The notes under the pieces: model-generated
Database searches by the model: none
Told to the model about the DNA's origin: nothing
The model's input: the letters and a program-made list of their open reading frames with translations, nothing else
DNA from: Cyanobacteria bacterium UBA11372
GTDB lineage: Bacteria; Cyanobacteriota; Cyanobacteriia; Cyanobacteriales; Aerosakkonemataceae
DNA length: 15,796 nucleotides
Reading direction: 5' to 3'
NCBI GenBank assembly: GCA_003486675.1
Contig: DNGG01000684.1
Location: 18,830-34,625, forward strand
In this document: positions 1 to 7,734 of the stretch, one piece after another
How the letters are laid out: each line of letters opens with the position of its first letter
Position numbering within the stretch: position 1 is the first letter of the stretch
Program-made: the position numbers and the translations under genes

Positions 1-2365
1 CTACAATCGTATCGGTTTCTTTAACATCTGAAGGTTGGTTGGGATTTTCCTTGGAAATCACTTCGATTTTGTAAGTATAACTCCCTGCTTTAGTGGGAGT
101 CATGCGGATATTTTCACAGGTGAGAACCTCTGGAGCCGGTTCAATTTTAAATGGATTAATTGGCTGAGAAACTGCGGGTTTCAATTGTTGAGGTTTGCAT
201 TGACTCAGGGGAATCGTGTTTTTAGTCACTGCTGCATCGCTACCCTGTTCAATAATCCTCACTTCTTGAATTTGACTGGGATTGCTGAGTCTCCAACTCA
301 GAAAAATTGGCTCTTTGTATTCATAGGTAAGTTTATTCGGTAAAATTTTGTCAAGAATTTTCGGTATGGGTACGGGTTGAATTGTGATGGTATCCGTCTG
401 TTTTGTGTCTGAAGGTTGGGTGGGGTTTTGCTTGGAAAACACTTCTAATTTAAAAGTATAATCCCCGGCTTGGGTAACGTTGGTGGCTATGCCTTGACAA
501 ACGAGGACATCTATATTGTTGATTTTTTCAATTTTGCCCGTACTAAGCTTTGGTTGAACTTGAGGTTTCAATTCTTGAGGGTTACACTGGATGAAAGTTT
601 TTTTTACAGGTGAACCGTTACTGGCTTGCTGAGTTAAAATCAAATTTTGAATTTGGTTCGGATTGCTGATTTTCCAATTCAGAAAAATCTGATCTTTGAG
701 AACTTCTCGATAAGTTGGCTTGTTAGAGGAAAATTCAATAATTTTTGGCGTATCGATTGGTTCAATGATAATAGTATCTGTGTCTTTGGAGTCTGTTGGT
801 TTATTTTGCCCTTGGGAATAAACTTCGATTTTAAAAGTATACTCGCCTGCTTTCTTGATTTCGGTCGGTATATTCTTGCAGTCGAGATTTTGGTTTTGAA
901 GCTGGCATAACTTTACTAGCTGGTTGTAGTCGTAACTGATTATCTTTCCCATTCCTTCACGGCTTTGAGGGATAATTTTTAATGTCGATAGTTTTGGGTT
1001 TTGTTGAAATCGCCAATTTTTAAATTCCCAATTCCGCCAATCACGAATGGACAAGTTTAAAATAACTGTCTCTCCGTCAAGTTCTTGATAAACCTTTTCG
1101 GTTGGCTCAACTTTATTGAGTTTGGGTTGAATTAAAACTTTCTGCCAGTAAAAAAATGCTCCGACAGAAATTAATCCCAAAGCTAGTAAAAGCAGTAGGA
1201 GAATGGGTAGCCAAATTTGCCACCAAGGACGCGGTTCCCATATTATCGTTCCTTGGGGTAATTCTTTGGGAAGTTGTGGCGGTTTGGTGTTTTCTGGTAG
1301 GAATAATAGCTTGTTGTTTTCAAGTTCTAGGACAAAATTAAATTCGAGTGATTTTCCCCACAAAGGACGCCGCCACCACTTGCGGGGTTTTGCATTTAAG
1401 GGGATGGTGCTGGTGTAGCCGGGGGGTATTGGTACTGGGAGACTTTCGGGGGTATAGGTGAAAAGTTCCTCGCGATCGCTTGCAGAAATGGCAATTTCGC
1501 GGGTAATATTACCTTGGTTAATTAACTGAACTTGAAATTTACCTTGTTGGGTTGGTATTTTGAGCAAGAGGGGATGCAACTCGACAGTTAATGTTTCGTC
1601 GGGAAGAACCTGTAAGTATACGACATCGAGTAAAACTAAATCTTCTTTGTTTCTAGATATCAGGCGGAGGGTGGGAAAGTAATTACCTGCTGGTGTATAT
1701 TGGGGCGGATGTAAAATTAAGGTAATTTCGCCTGTTTTACCTGGGTTTAATTGTAACCCATCGGTTTCTTGGACTAACCCAGCGGTTTCTAATCCGCTTT
1801 CTGGATAGCGTATATTATACCATTCTTTTGGTAATTCCGGACAAGTTAAGTAAAATCTATCGACTCTTTTAGAGCGGTTTTCAACGGTAACTTTGACTTC
1901 TAATTTTTCTCCGGCTTTGAGAGGATAAGGGTTAGCAGAGTTGGTTAATGGGTGTAAGGTAAATTCTGGTTCGTTTCCCCATTCGGCATCTTGATCTGAG
2001 AGCAAAACCCGCAGTTGCTGAGGACGGCGAAAAATTTTGTCGGGGTATTGAACGGGAGCTTCAATTAAAATTTCATAGTTGTATGAGTCTGGGGTTACTT
2101 GCGCTGGAACTTCAAAAAATAAAGTAACTTCGCGGTTTTCTTTTGCATCTAATTTCAGGGGGTTAGGTTCGCTGAAAGTACACCACCGCAGCAAGGGTTC
2201 TGATTTGGCGTCGGTGGCGGCGATCCAAATATCAATATCGGCTTTTTTGTCGCCTAAATTTTTGACGATGATGCGGCGTTTAGCGGTAGAACCTCGCGTA
2301 ATTTGGTTAGCTTCTAAGGAGAGGTCTTCGATAAATAAGGGGTTATTTGCAATTTGCATTGTCAT
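1..2365 (-). CDS. Ig-like repeat membrane protein, C-terminus beyond window (partial)
   Basis: The minus-strand frame is open from ATG at 2365 to the window edge (788 codons, no stop), so the C-terminus lies outside. There is no signal peptide. Residues 1-370 look like several beta-sandwich (Ig-like, COG1470/NEW3-type) domains. They contain a PRKWWRR motif (327-333) and end in a transmembrane helix at about 384-406, just after RPWW (379-382). Behind it lie three related modules of about 127 residues, each with an AGxYTxKxEV strand and a terminal TDTIxI (Asp at 530, 658 and 785). The start overlaps the upstream WD40 gene by 23 bp in another frame, which implies translational coupling; AGGGG lies 10 bases before the ATG. 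A second ATG at 2359 is possible. The function is unknown. A membrane-anchored scaffold for the neighbouring injection-system genes is inference. Confidence 0.85.
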   Translation of the reverse strand, partial: MTMQIANNPLFIEDLSLEANQITRGSTAKRRIIVKNLGDKKADIDIWIAATDAKSEPLLRWCTFSEPNPLKLDAKENREVTLFFEVPAQVTPDSYNYEILIEAPVQYPDKIFRRPQQLRVLLSDQDAEWGNEPEFTLHPLTNSANPYPLKAGEKLEVKVTVENRSKRVDRFYLTCPELPKEWYNIRYPESGLETAGLVQETDGLQLNPGKTGEITLILHPPQYTPAGNYFPTLRLISRNKEDLVLLDVVYLQVLPDETLTVELHPLLLKIPTQQGKFQVQLINQGNITREIAISASDREELFTYTPESLPVPIPPGYTSTIPLNAKPRKWWRRPLWGKSLEFNFVLELENNKLLFLPENTKPPQLPKELPQGTIIWEPRPWWQIWLPILLLLLLALGLISVGAFFYWQKVLIQPKLNKVEPTEKVYQELDGETVILNLSIRDWRNWEFKNWRFQQNPKLSTLKIIPQSREGMGKIISYDYNQLVKLCQLQNQNLDCKNIPTEIKKAGEYTFKIEVYSQGQNKPTDSKDTDTIIIEPIDTPKIIEFSSNKPTYREVLKDQIFLNWKISNPNQIQNLILTQQASNGSPVKKTFIQCNPQELKPQVQPKLSTGKIEKINNIDVLVCQGIATNVTQAGDYTFKLEVFSKQNPTQPSDTKQTDTITIQPVPIPKILDKILPNKLTYEYKEPIFLSWRLSNPSQIQEVRIIEQGSDAAVTKNTIPLSQCKPQQLKPAVSQPINPFKIEPAPEVLTCENIRMTPTKAGSYTYKIEVISKENPNQPSDVKETDTIV

Positions 2366-4643
2366 TGTTTTTTATCCCCTGGACGCGATAGAGTCTGACT
2401 CGATATTGATCGTCGCCGGTGGCGATGAGTAGGTAGTCGTCTACTGCTTTTATATCCACGCTGTTGAGTCTAATTCCGGGAGAAGAGGCGATGATTTTTC
2501 CGTTTTGGTTTTTTGGCGATCGCATTCTATTCTCCAATTCCCATAGCATGACTTTTCCATCATCTCCCACGCTAGCTAAATAGCAACCATTTTGCGTCAA
2601 TGCTACCGAACGAACGGGTTGGTTATTGTGACCATCTCGCCACTGATCTAAGATAGCATTGTCGCATTCTAGCGAAGTGATAATATTTCCCACCCCATCT
2701 TTTTTCTGATTCTGCACACCTTTTTCAATTTCCTCTAGCTGTTTATCGCGGATGCATTGGCGGACTGCATTCATACTCCAGAGGGTAATGTATCCTTCGT
2801 TATCCGATGATGCTAACAGATTTTTCTTGTCGGCGATCGCCAGTCCATCAATGTATTGATTCTGTCCCATTACCGGGTCAAATTTATTGTCTTTTTTCCA
2901 ATCTTGCCATTGATATTTTAGTGGGTAAATCCTGCTGTTAATCCAGTCCCACAAGGCTAATTTATTGTACCTTCCTCCCACAACAACCAGAGTGTTTGGT
3001 CTCTCCTGCTGATTTTCGCTCAGACTCAGCGCATAAATAGTAAAACCAGCATCTGCAATCCGGGGATTTTTAGTGCCAAATTCCAAATTCCACTGACGCA
3101 CAATCCCGCTACCATGTCCGCTGAATAAATAGCGGGAGTCTTTACTAAAAGCCAGGTCAAAAACCCTGTCTGTTCCCGTATAAATCGACTGGGGAGGAAT
3201 CTTGGTCAAGACGTTCCAAAGTTTAATATCCCCACTTTCTAATCCGGCGGCGATGACATAATCTTCCCTGGGAGTTTGGCGGATCACCCGCACTGCTTTT
3301 TCAGTTTTCTCTGCAATAAACCCCTCGTATTTAAGGCGGCGAATATCCGGTTTCCAAGGACTTCTATCTACTTGCCAAAGTCTTATTGTTTGGTCGCTAG
3401 AACCGCTGACAACTAAGCTGCTATTCCCAATTAACCGCACCGAATGAACGGGGCCTTTATGATAATCTTGAGGATGAAGATACCACAACAACCAAAGCAG
3501 CAGCAGCGTTAAAAGTAACCCCAAAAATTGCAACCAAACCGGAATTATCGGCAAAACTTGCAGTTCCAAAACTTGGGTGCTGGGGTTAGGACGAATTTGG
3601 GTGCTGGGAAACCCTGTATCGGGTTCTTTTAAAATTGGCGAAACTTCAAAAAATAATCGTCGTTTTAGCCACCACCAAGGTCGTCGCTTTTTGGCTTCCA
3701 AGTACGTCGGTTTCGCTTCCCCCGGTTCCAGGTTTATCCCTTCAGGAATTACTATCTCGCATTGCTTTTTATCTGTTTCTGAAACTTGGATATCGACTTT
3801 TTGGGGTAAATTACTGTTATTTTCAAATCGCAGTTCGTAAGTTGCATATTTAGATTTCTTCCCATAAACTTTTCCTTTTAATCGCGGGATTCTTTGCACT
3901 TTGGGGTTACAGCTAAACTCCACAGTCCCTTGGGGCAAAACTTCTAAAATTCCTTGTTCGCGGGGATTGTAGGTACTGGTATTGGATTTCGCTTCAATGG
4001 TAAAATCATATTCTTGACTGAGAGTTTCAGGATTTCTTGGAGGTTGACACCAAAAACTGGTTTTCTTTGAATCTCCCGCATCAATTTGAAAGCTTTGTGT
4101 AGTTCCTTTGGTTATCCAGTCTGGACTTAATCCAGAAATATTGAGTCTGACTGTAGTAGCTTTTGGACTTAAGTTATAGACTATGACCGGAATTTCTATT
4201 TCATCCCCCGGAAAGACTTTGAGGTCTTTAACTGGGAGGTAAAGCTGCAAAGGTCGGCGAGCTTTTTCAATCTTTAATCTGAGTTTTTGGCTAGTAAATA
4301 ACTGGGAAAATTCAACGGAAAAAACTCTTAATGTCAGGTCAATCGTCGTATCGTAAACCTGAATCGGCGATTTGGTAATAACTACGTGAAATGTTGTGCT
4401 AGAACCCGGGGGTTTTTTGACCGATACTTCTGGATTTAAGCTGTACCATTTAATATTAGAGTTGGGGTCTGATCCAATCGTTGTTAGTTCTAAATAAAAG
4501 CTGGCAAATTTATCGCTTTCGTTGACAACGGTTACGTCAAATTCATTATCGCCATTGCTACTTTCATCCCCAGAATCGACGGAAATATCTGGGATTAACT
4601 TTAGTTCTTTTTTAGAAACTATTGCTTTAACAAGATTTGGCAT
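2343..4643 (-). CDS. Ig-like / transmembrane / WD40 beta-propeller protein
   Basis: This 766-residue protein has two halves. Residues 1-360 are Ig-like beta-sandwich segments without a signal peptide, including a basic-aromatic motif RRPWWWLKRR (320-329). A leucine-rich transmembrane helix follows at about 366-389. Residues 395-752 carry seven WD40-like repeats ending in RLW 421-423, KLW 474-476, RQW 516-518, ALW 563-565, TLW 620-622, MLW 699-701 and RLY 750-752, enough for one complete seven-bladed propeller. WD40 propellers generally serve as protein-docking platforms; no enzyme signature is visible. The front half mirrors the downstream gene, so the two are probably paralogues with swapped back halves. 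The ATG directly abuts a heptamer repeat array and has no visible Shine-Dalgarno; no other ATG precedes it in frame before a stop. A role in anchoring or assembling a contractile injection system is inferred from context. Confidence 0.9.
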   Translation of the reverse strand: MPNLVKAIVSKKELKLIPDISVDSGDESSNGDNEFDVTVVNESDKFASFYLELTTIGSDPNSNIKWYSLNPEVSVKKPPGSSTTFHVVITKSPIQVYDTTIDLTLRVFSVEFSQLFTSQKLRLKIEKARRPLQLYLPVKDLKVFPGDEIEIPVIVYNLSPKATTVRLNISGLSPDWITKGTTQSFQIDAGDSKKTSFWCQPPRNPETLSQEYDFTIEAKSNTSTYNPREQGILEVLPQGTVEFSCNPKVQRIPRLKGKVYGKKSKYATYELRFENNSNLPQKVDIQVSETDKKQCEIVIPEGINLEPGEAKPTYLEAKKRRPWWWLKRRLFFEVSPILKEPDTGFPSTQIRPNPSTQVLELQVLPIIPVWLQFLGLLLTLLLLWLLWYLHPQDYHKGPVHSVRLIGNSSLVVSGSSDQTIRLWQVDRSPWKPDIRRLKYEGFIAEKTEKAVRVIRQTPREDYVIAAGLESGDIKLWNVLTKIPPQSIYTGTDRVFDLAFSKDSRYLFSGHGSGIVRQWNLEFGTKNPRIADAGFTIYALSLSENQQERPNTLVVVGGRYNKLALWDWINSRIYPLKYQWQDWKKDNKFDPVMGQNQYIDGLAIADKKNLLASSDNEGYITLWSMNAVRQCIRDKQLEEIEKGVQNQKKDGVGNIITSLECDNAILDQWRDGHNNQPVRSVALTQNGCYLASVGDDGKVMLWELENRMRSPKNQNGKIIASSPGIRLNSVDIKAVDDYLLIATGDDQYRVRLYRVQGIKNNDNANCK

Positions 4644-4692
4644 AATTGGTAATTGGTAATTGGTGATTGGTAATTGGTAATTGGTAATTGGC
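4644..4692. repeat. Heptamer tandem array, AATTGGT x7
   Basis: Seven 7-bp units follow one another without gaps: AATTGGT x3, GATTGGT, AATTGGT x2 and AATTGGC, the last running into a HIP1 octamer (4691-4698). This is a cyanobacterial short tandemly repeated repetitive (STRR) type sequence. It sits immediately upstream of the WD40 gene ATG, so it occupies the position of the ribosome binding site. Confidence 0.9.
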
Positions 4693-4703
4693 GATCGCTT
4701 GCC

Positions 4704-4738
4704 GATTACCCATTACCAATTACCCATTAGCTATTAGC
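4704..4738. repeat. Inverted heptamer array, AATTACC/CATTAGC x5
   Basis: Five 7-bp units (GATTACC, CATTACC, AATTACC, CATTAGC, TATTAGC) are the approximate reverse complement of the preceding AATTGGT array. Together, 4675-4720 can fold into a stem of about 18 bp with a few mismatches around a loop holding the HIP1 site. The arrays fill almost the whole 100-bp gap between the DUF4159-like gene and the WD40 gene. Confidence 0.8.
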
Positions 4739-4743
4739 AAAAA

Positions 4744-5973
4744 CTATTGCATTAACTGCGTTATTTGTCGTCGCCGCCACGCCAAATGCAGGATGTTAAT
4801 TCCTAACTCTTGTGCGGTACGTATTTCGTTGCGATCGCGCAAATATTCCTCATCCAATCCCCACGCTGAAGATAAAGCACCCCTGACTAAAATCACCCCG
4901 TCACCTGACCACAATTCAATCTGTTGTTGATTAATATTCGGGAGTCCGGCAAATAAAAAAGGTTGCGATCGCAGAGGATTTTCGCGTTCGAGCTTTTGCC
5001 AAGGTTTCAACTCTATTTCTAATTCACCTTTAATAATATCATCAATAATTATATCAGCATAATCTTCATTATAACTGGGAGAATCTATTAAAACAATCCC
5101 CCCTGTTCTTAAATAGCTTCTCAGCGTTTCAATTTCTTCCTCCTCAAACTCAACTACTTGCGAATCTGCCAGATAAAGTAAGTCATAAGCGGCTACACTT
5201 CTCGGAGTTTGTAAGCTGACTTTCCCGATTTCTGTTTCTCCCTGTAAAGACGGGTAAAGTGCAGCGACTGATTTCATTAAATACGAGATGTTTTCTTCTA
5301 TTTTATTACTTAACTTTTTCCTAGCATTATCATAATCTGCCTCGTTTTGTTTCATTTGAGCTACCTTCACCACCGCTTGCGGTCTAGCTTTTGCTTGCAT
5401 TCGGTAGCGTAAATCTAATTGATTTGGCTCGGGAAATAAAACATCGCTTGGTTTTTCCAGTTTCACGATACCGGGTTGCAGTTGCAATTGAATGCGACAC
5501 AATTCTACTTGATGGTCTTCCGGGGGAGTTGTTCTTTCATCAAACCGAATCCATTCCCTCAATAATTCCGAGTTTTGTTGCCGATCGGGATTGTAAGGAT
5601 CTACATAACTTACCACTAAATAAACCGTCAAACTTCCCGTCAGCGGTGCTGCGGTTGCAATGCGAAACTTGCGGTCGATTGCCGCATCAACAACAATGGG
5701 ATTTCCTTCTACATCAATCGCAATTCCCGGTTGAATTTCTACCCAACGTCCGTCTCTAAATTGAGCGGCTGCTTCTGCTGGCGGATCGATTAATCTTACT
5801 CCCAACCCCCAAACAATTCCCGGTTGATTGAGTGACTGATAGTGAACGTTTTGGCGGCGGCGATGATATTCATGCGCCAGCAACCACCGTTTGGAATTCA
5901 TCATCAGTCCATCATAAACATGAAGGCGCTCGAAGGGATTTATAGGTGGTGGCGGGAAGGATTGATGAGTCAT
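4744..5973 (-). CDS. DUF4159-like protein with tail-associated N-terminal module
   Basis: This 409-residue soluble protein has no signal peptide or membrane helix. Residues 15-110 contain LHVYDGLMMNSKRWLLAHEYH followed by GIVWGLGV and a PGIAIDVEGNPI strand, a module I associate with proteins of contractile tail or eCIS gene clusters. A charged helical linker (about 200-240) leads to a C-terminal domain (about 250-400) with LLYLADSQVVEF, EEEIETLRSYLRTGGIVLIDS, a SSAWG motif and a closing GINILHLAW strand. That layout fits the DUF4159 family, a glutamine-amidotransferase-like fold without obvious catalytic residues. It lies 100 bp upstream of the WD40 gene on the same strand, with the gap filled by repeats. 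The ATG is preceded by repeat sequence and no clear Shine-Dalgarno. The family call is moderately firm; the exact role in the injection system is unknown. Confidence 0.85.
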   Translation of the reverse strand: MTHQSFPPPPINPFERLHVYDGLMMNSKRWLLAHEYHRRRQNVHYQSLNQPGIVWGLGVRLIDPPAEAAAQFRDGRWVEIQPGIAIDVEGNPIVVDAAIDRKFRIATAAPLTGSLTVYLVVSYVDPYNPDRQQNSELLREWIRFDERTTPPEDHQVELCRIQLQLQPGIVKLEKPSDVLFPEPNQLDLRYRMQAKARPQAVVKVAQMKQNEADYDNARKKLSNKIEENISYLMKSVAALYPSLQGETEIGKVSLQTPRSVAAYDLLYLADSQVVEFEEEEIETLRSYLRTGGIVLIDSPSYNEDYADIIIDDIIKGELEIELKPWQKLERENPLRSQPFLFAGLPNINQQQIELWSGDGVILVRGALSSAWGLDEEYLRDRNEIRTAQELGINILHLAWRRRQITQLMQ

Positions 5974-5976
5974 ATT

Positions 5977-6004
5977 ATTTCAGATTTTAGATTTCAGATT
6001 TCAG
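5977..6004. repeat. Heptamer tandem array, ATTTCAG x4
   Basis: Four 7-bp units (ATTTCAG, ATTTTAG, ATTTCAG, ATTTCAG) begin three bases outside the start codon of the DUF4159-like gene. It is another STRR-type array placed where a ribosome binding site would be expected. Confidence 0.8.
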
Positions 6005-6016
6005 ATTTTTTCTTTT

Positions 6017-6252
6017 GTCCCCACCTTAGATAAGGGGGGTTAGGGGGGATCGGATTTCAATTACCAATCATATTTCAGATTTTTGCTCTTTTCCCCCCCT
6101 GAATCAGGGGAGTCAGATTTTTGCTGTTGTCCCCCCTGAATCAGGGGGGTTAGGGGGGATCGGATTTCAATTACCAATCATATTTCAGATTTTTGCTCTT
6201 GTCCCCCCCTTAGATAAGGGGGGTTAGGGGGGATCGGATTTCAATTACCAAT
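6017..6252. repeat. Three-copy G/C-run palindromic repeat (GGGGGGTTAGGGGGG type)
   Basis: The core ggggggttaggggggatcgg followed by atttcaattaccaat occurs three times (TAGGGG at 6041, 6151 and 6225; spacings 110 and 74). The first two copies also share the next stretch up to 6090 and 6200. Each core is preceded by a palindrome: CCCCCCTGA-A-TCAGGGGGG at 6131-6149, CCCCCCTTA-GA-TAAGGGGGG at 6204-6223, and a slightly degenerate one near 6020-6039. A further palindrome without the core lies at 6093-6110. This looks like a dispersed non-coding repeat that was tandemly amplified. No run of T follows the stems on the minus strand, so I do not call them terminators. Confidence 0.8.
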
Positions 6253-6277
6253 TAGCAATTAGCCATTAGCAATTAGC
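6243..6277. repeat. Heptamer array AATTAGC x5 overlapping a stop codon
   Basis: Five 7-bp units (AATTACC, AATTAGC x2, CATTAGC, AATTAGC) end inside the pentapeptide gene: its stop codon (6273-6275) and part of the final Cys codon are repeat sequence. The unit belongs to the same family as the array at 4704-4738. Confidence 0.8.
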
Positions 6278-7496
6278 AGCGTCTTTGACTTCCATCTGGC
6301 ATAGTTGTCCCGCACAAATTAGTAGCAGAAGTTAGCGTGATTCCGCTTAAAGTTGCTCCTTTTAAATCCGCATTGCTGAGGTTTGCTCCGCTGAGGTTTG
6401 CTCCGCTTAAATCGGCATTACTTAAATCGGCATTACTCAAATCTGCATCGGTGAGATTGACGCCTCTTAAATTAACTTTTGCCAGAATTGCTTGTTTGAG
6501 AATAACACCGCTTAAATTGGCTCCGCTTAAATCGGCTCCGCTTAAATTAACACCACTTAAATTGTTTCCACTCAGCTCGATTCCTCTCAGATTCACACCC
6601 CTAAAGTTAACGCCTCTGAGATTAGCACCCCGCAGATTTGTACTGTTTAAATCGATATCTCTGAGGCTGACATTAAATAAATCAGCGCCATTTAAGTTAG
6701 CACCGTTTAAATTAATTCCGGTTAAGTCAGCTTCTCTCAAGTTGGCGGATATTAGATTGGTATTGTTTAAATTGGCTCCACCCAAGTTAGCGCTGCTCAA
6801 GTTGGCTCGATCCAGGTTAGCTTGGCTCAGATTTGTTTGGCGCAAATCGGCATTTGTCAGGTTGGCATTGGTTAAATTGGCGCTACTGAGATTGGCATTT
6901 TTCACGTCGGCAATAAATAGGTTTGCCCCGCTGAGATTGGTGTTGCTCAAGTTGGCATTTTGCAAGTTTGTTCCGCTCAAGTTTGCACCTGTTAGGTTAG
7001 CACTTTCTAGGTTAATTTGACTTAAATTAACACTGCTGAGGTTAGCGCCTTGCAGATCCGCTCTTCGCATATCTCGACCTCTGGCAGGTTGATTGACAAT
7101 TTCCCAAACGATGCGCCATTTGCTATCTATTTCGGTTTCGTGGTTGATTTTGCTGTCTCTGAGGTCGGTTCCCCGCAAATCTGCCGCTCTCAAGTCGCTA
7201 CTGCTAAGATTAGCACCCCGCAAGGAAGCATTTTGCAAGTTAGCATTTCTTAAATAAGCACCGCTTAAGTCAGCGCCGCGCAAGTTGGCGTTGGTGAGGT
7301 TGGCGTTTCTCAGATTCGCTTCGCGCAAGTATGCGTTGGCGAGGTTGGCGTTGCTGAGGTTGCATCCCGCACAGTCTCTGGTTTCCCGCAAGCGTCTGAT
7401 GCTTGGGGACTCTTGCGCCACGATCGCTCTTACACTGCACGCCAGGTACAGCAATGCGATCGCTCTTACACTACGGGTCAAAATTTTTACTCTCAT
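6273..7496 (-). CDS. Secreted pentapeptide-repeat protein
   Basis: This 407-residue protein starts with a basic, hydrophobic N-terminus ending near AIVAQ (about residue 28), a likely Sec signal peptide. It is then almost entirely A(N/D)Lxx pentapeptides. The first block begins with CAGC (about 43-46) followed by SNANL. A non-repeat insert around 115-145 (containing SKWRIVWEIVNQ and GRDM) splits the first short block from a long second block. The protein closes with NLCGTTMPDGSQRRC. The CxxC opening, the WRIVWEIVNQ insert and the C-terminal CGTTMPDG are common to cyanobacterial pentapeptide proteins. The expected fold is a right-handed quadrilateral beta-helix, probably exported to the periplasm or thylakoid lumen. 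The specific function is unknown. Its place between the ATPase and the DUF4159 gene may be incidental because repeats flank it on both sides. GGAG lies only two bases before the ATG. Confidence 0.92.
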   Translation of the reverse strand: MRVKILTRSVRAIALLYLACSVRAIVAQESPSIRRLRETRDCAGCNLSNANLANAYLREANLRNANLTNANLRGADLSGAYLRNANLQNASLRGANLSSSDLRAADLRGTDLRDSKINHETEIDSKWRIVWEIVNQPARGRDMRRADLQGANLSSVNLSQINLESANLTGANLSGTNLQNANLSNTNLSGANLFIADVKNANLSSANLTNANLTNADLRQTNLSQANLDRANLSSANLGGANLNNTNLISANLREADLTGINLNGANLNGADLFNVSLRDIDLNSTNLRGANLRGVNFRGVNLRGIELSGNNLSGVNLSGADLSGANLSGVILKQAILAKVNLRGVNLTDADLSNADLSNADLSGANLSGANLSNADLKGATLSGITLTSATNLCGTTMPDGSQRRC

Positions 7497-7535
7497 AACT
7501 CCAGCCTACCCGCACAGACTTGCCTCAGCCAAACA

Positions 7536-7575
7536 ATTTTAAACTAACTTTCCTGGAAAAAAGTTAGTTTAAAAT
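7536..7575. repeat. Perfect 16-bp inverted repeat (AT-rich hairpin)
   Basis: The arms 7536-7551 (attttaaactaacttt) and 7560-7575 are exact reverse complements around an 8-base loop (cctggaaa). It lies between the ATPase stop and the pentapeptide start. It could act as a weak bidirectional terminator or be the end of a miniature element. No U tract sits directly after the stem on either strand, so the role is open. Confidence 0.75.
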
Positions 7576-7605
7576 CTAAAGTTATGTTTCTTTTTCTTTA
7601 CAGCT

Positions 7606-7722
7606 TGTAGGTTGGGTTGAGGCACGAAACCCAACTTGTTAGTTTGTAGGTTGGGTTGAGGCACGAAACCCAACTTGTTAGCTTGTAGCTTGTAGGTTGG
7701 GTTGAGGCACGAACCCAACTTG
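7606..7722. repeat. Dispersed hairpin repeat, 3 copies (tgtaggttgggttgaggcac...)
   Basis: Copies lie at 7606-7638, 7645-7677 and 7691-7722. Each reads tgtaGGTTGGGTTgaggcacga followed by AACCCAACttg; the third lacks one A. Each can fold as an 8-bp GTTGGGTT/AACCCAAC hairpin. The spacing is 39 then 46 bp, with the linker ttagtt/ttagct also repeated. This sequence type is widely scattered in cyanobacterial genomes. It fills the space between the ATPase stop and the 16-bp inverted repeat; an open frame through it encodes only repeated GFVPQPNLQ. Confidence 0.85.
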
Positions 7723-7734
7723 AACGGTTCAATT

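Noticed and set aside
35..910. Two plus-strand ORFs (102 and 87 residues) with similar content
   Set aside because: They are antisense shadows of the Ig-like repeat modules on the minus strand; their mutual similarity comes from those repeats.
6131..6223. Rho-independent terminators for the pentapeptide gene
   Set aside because: The G/C palindromes are not followed by a T-run on the minus strand and clearly belong to the repeated element.
6337..7020. 227-residue plus-strand ORF with repeated KSAPLKLA-like pattern
   Set aside because: It is the antisense of the pentapeptide-repeat gene; the regular codon pattern of A(N/D)Lxx leaves the opposite frame open.
7606..7722. Possible CRISPR array (three 32-33 bp repeats)
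   Set aside because: The intervening sequences are only about 6-13 bp and are themselves repeated, and no cas gene is present.
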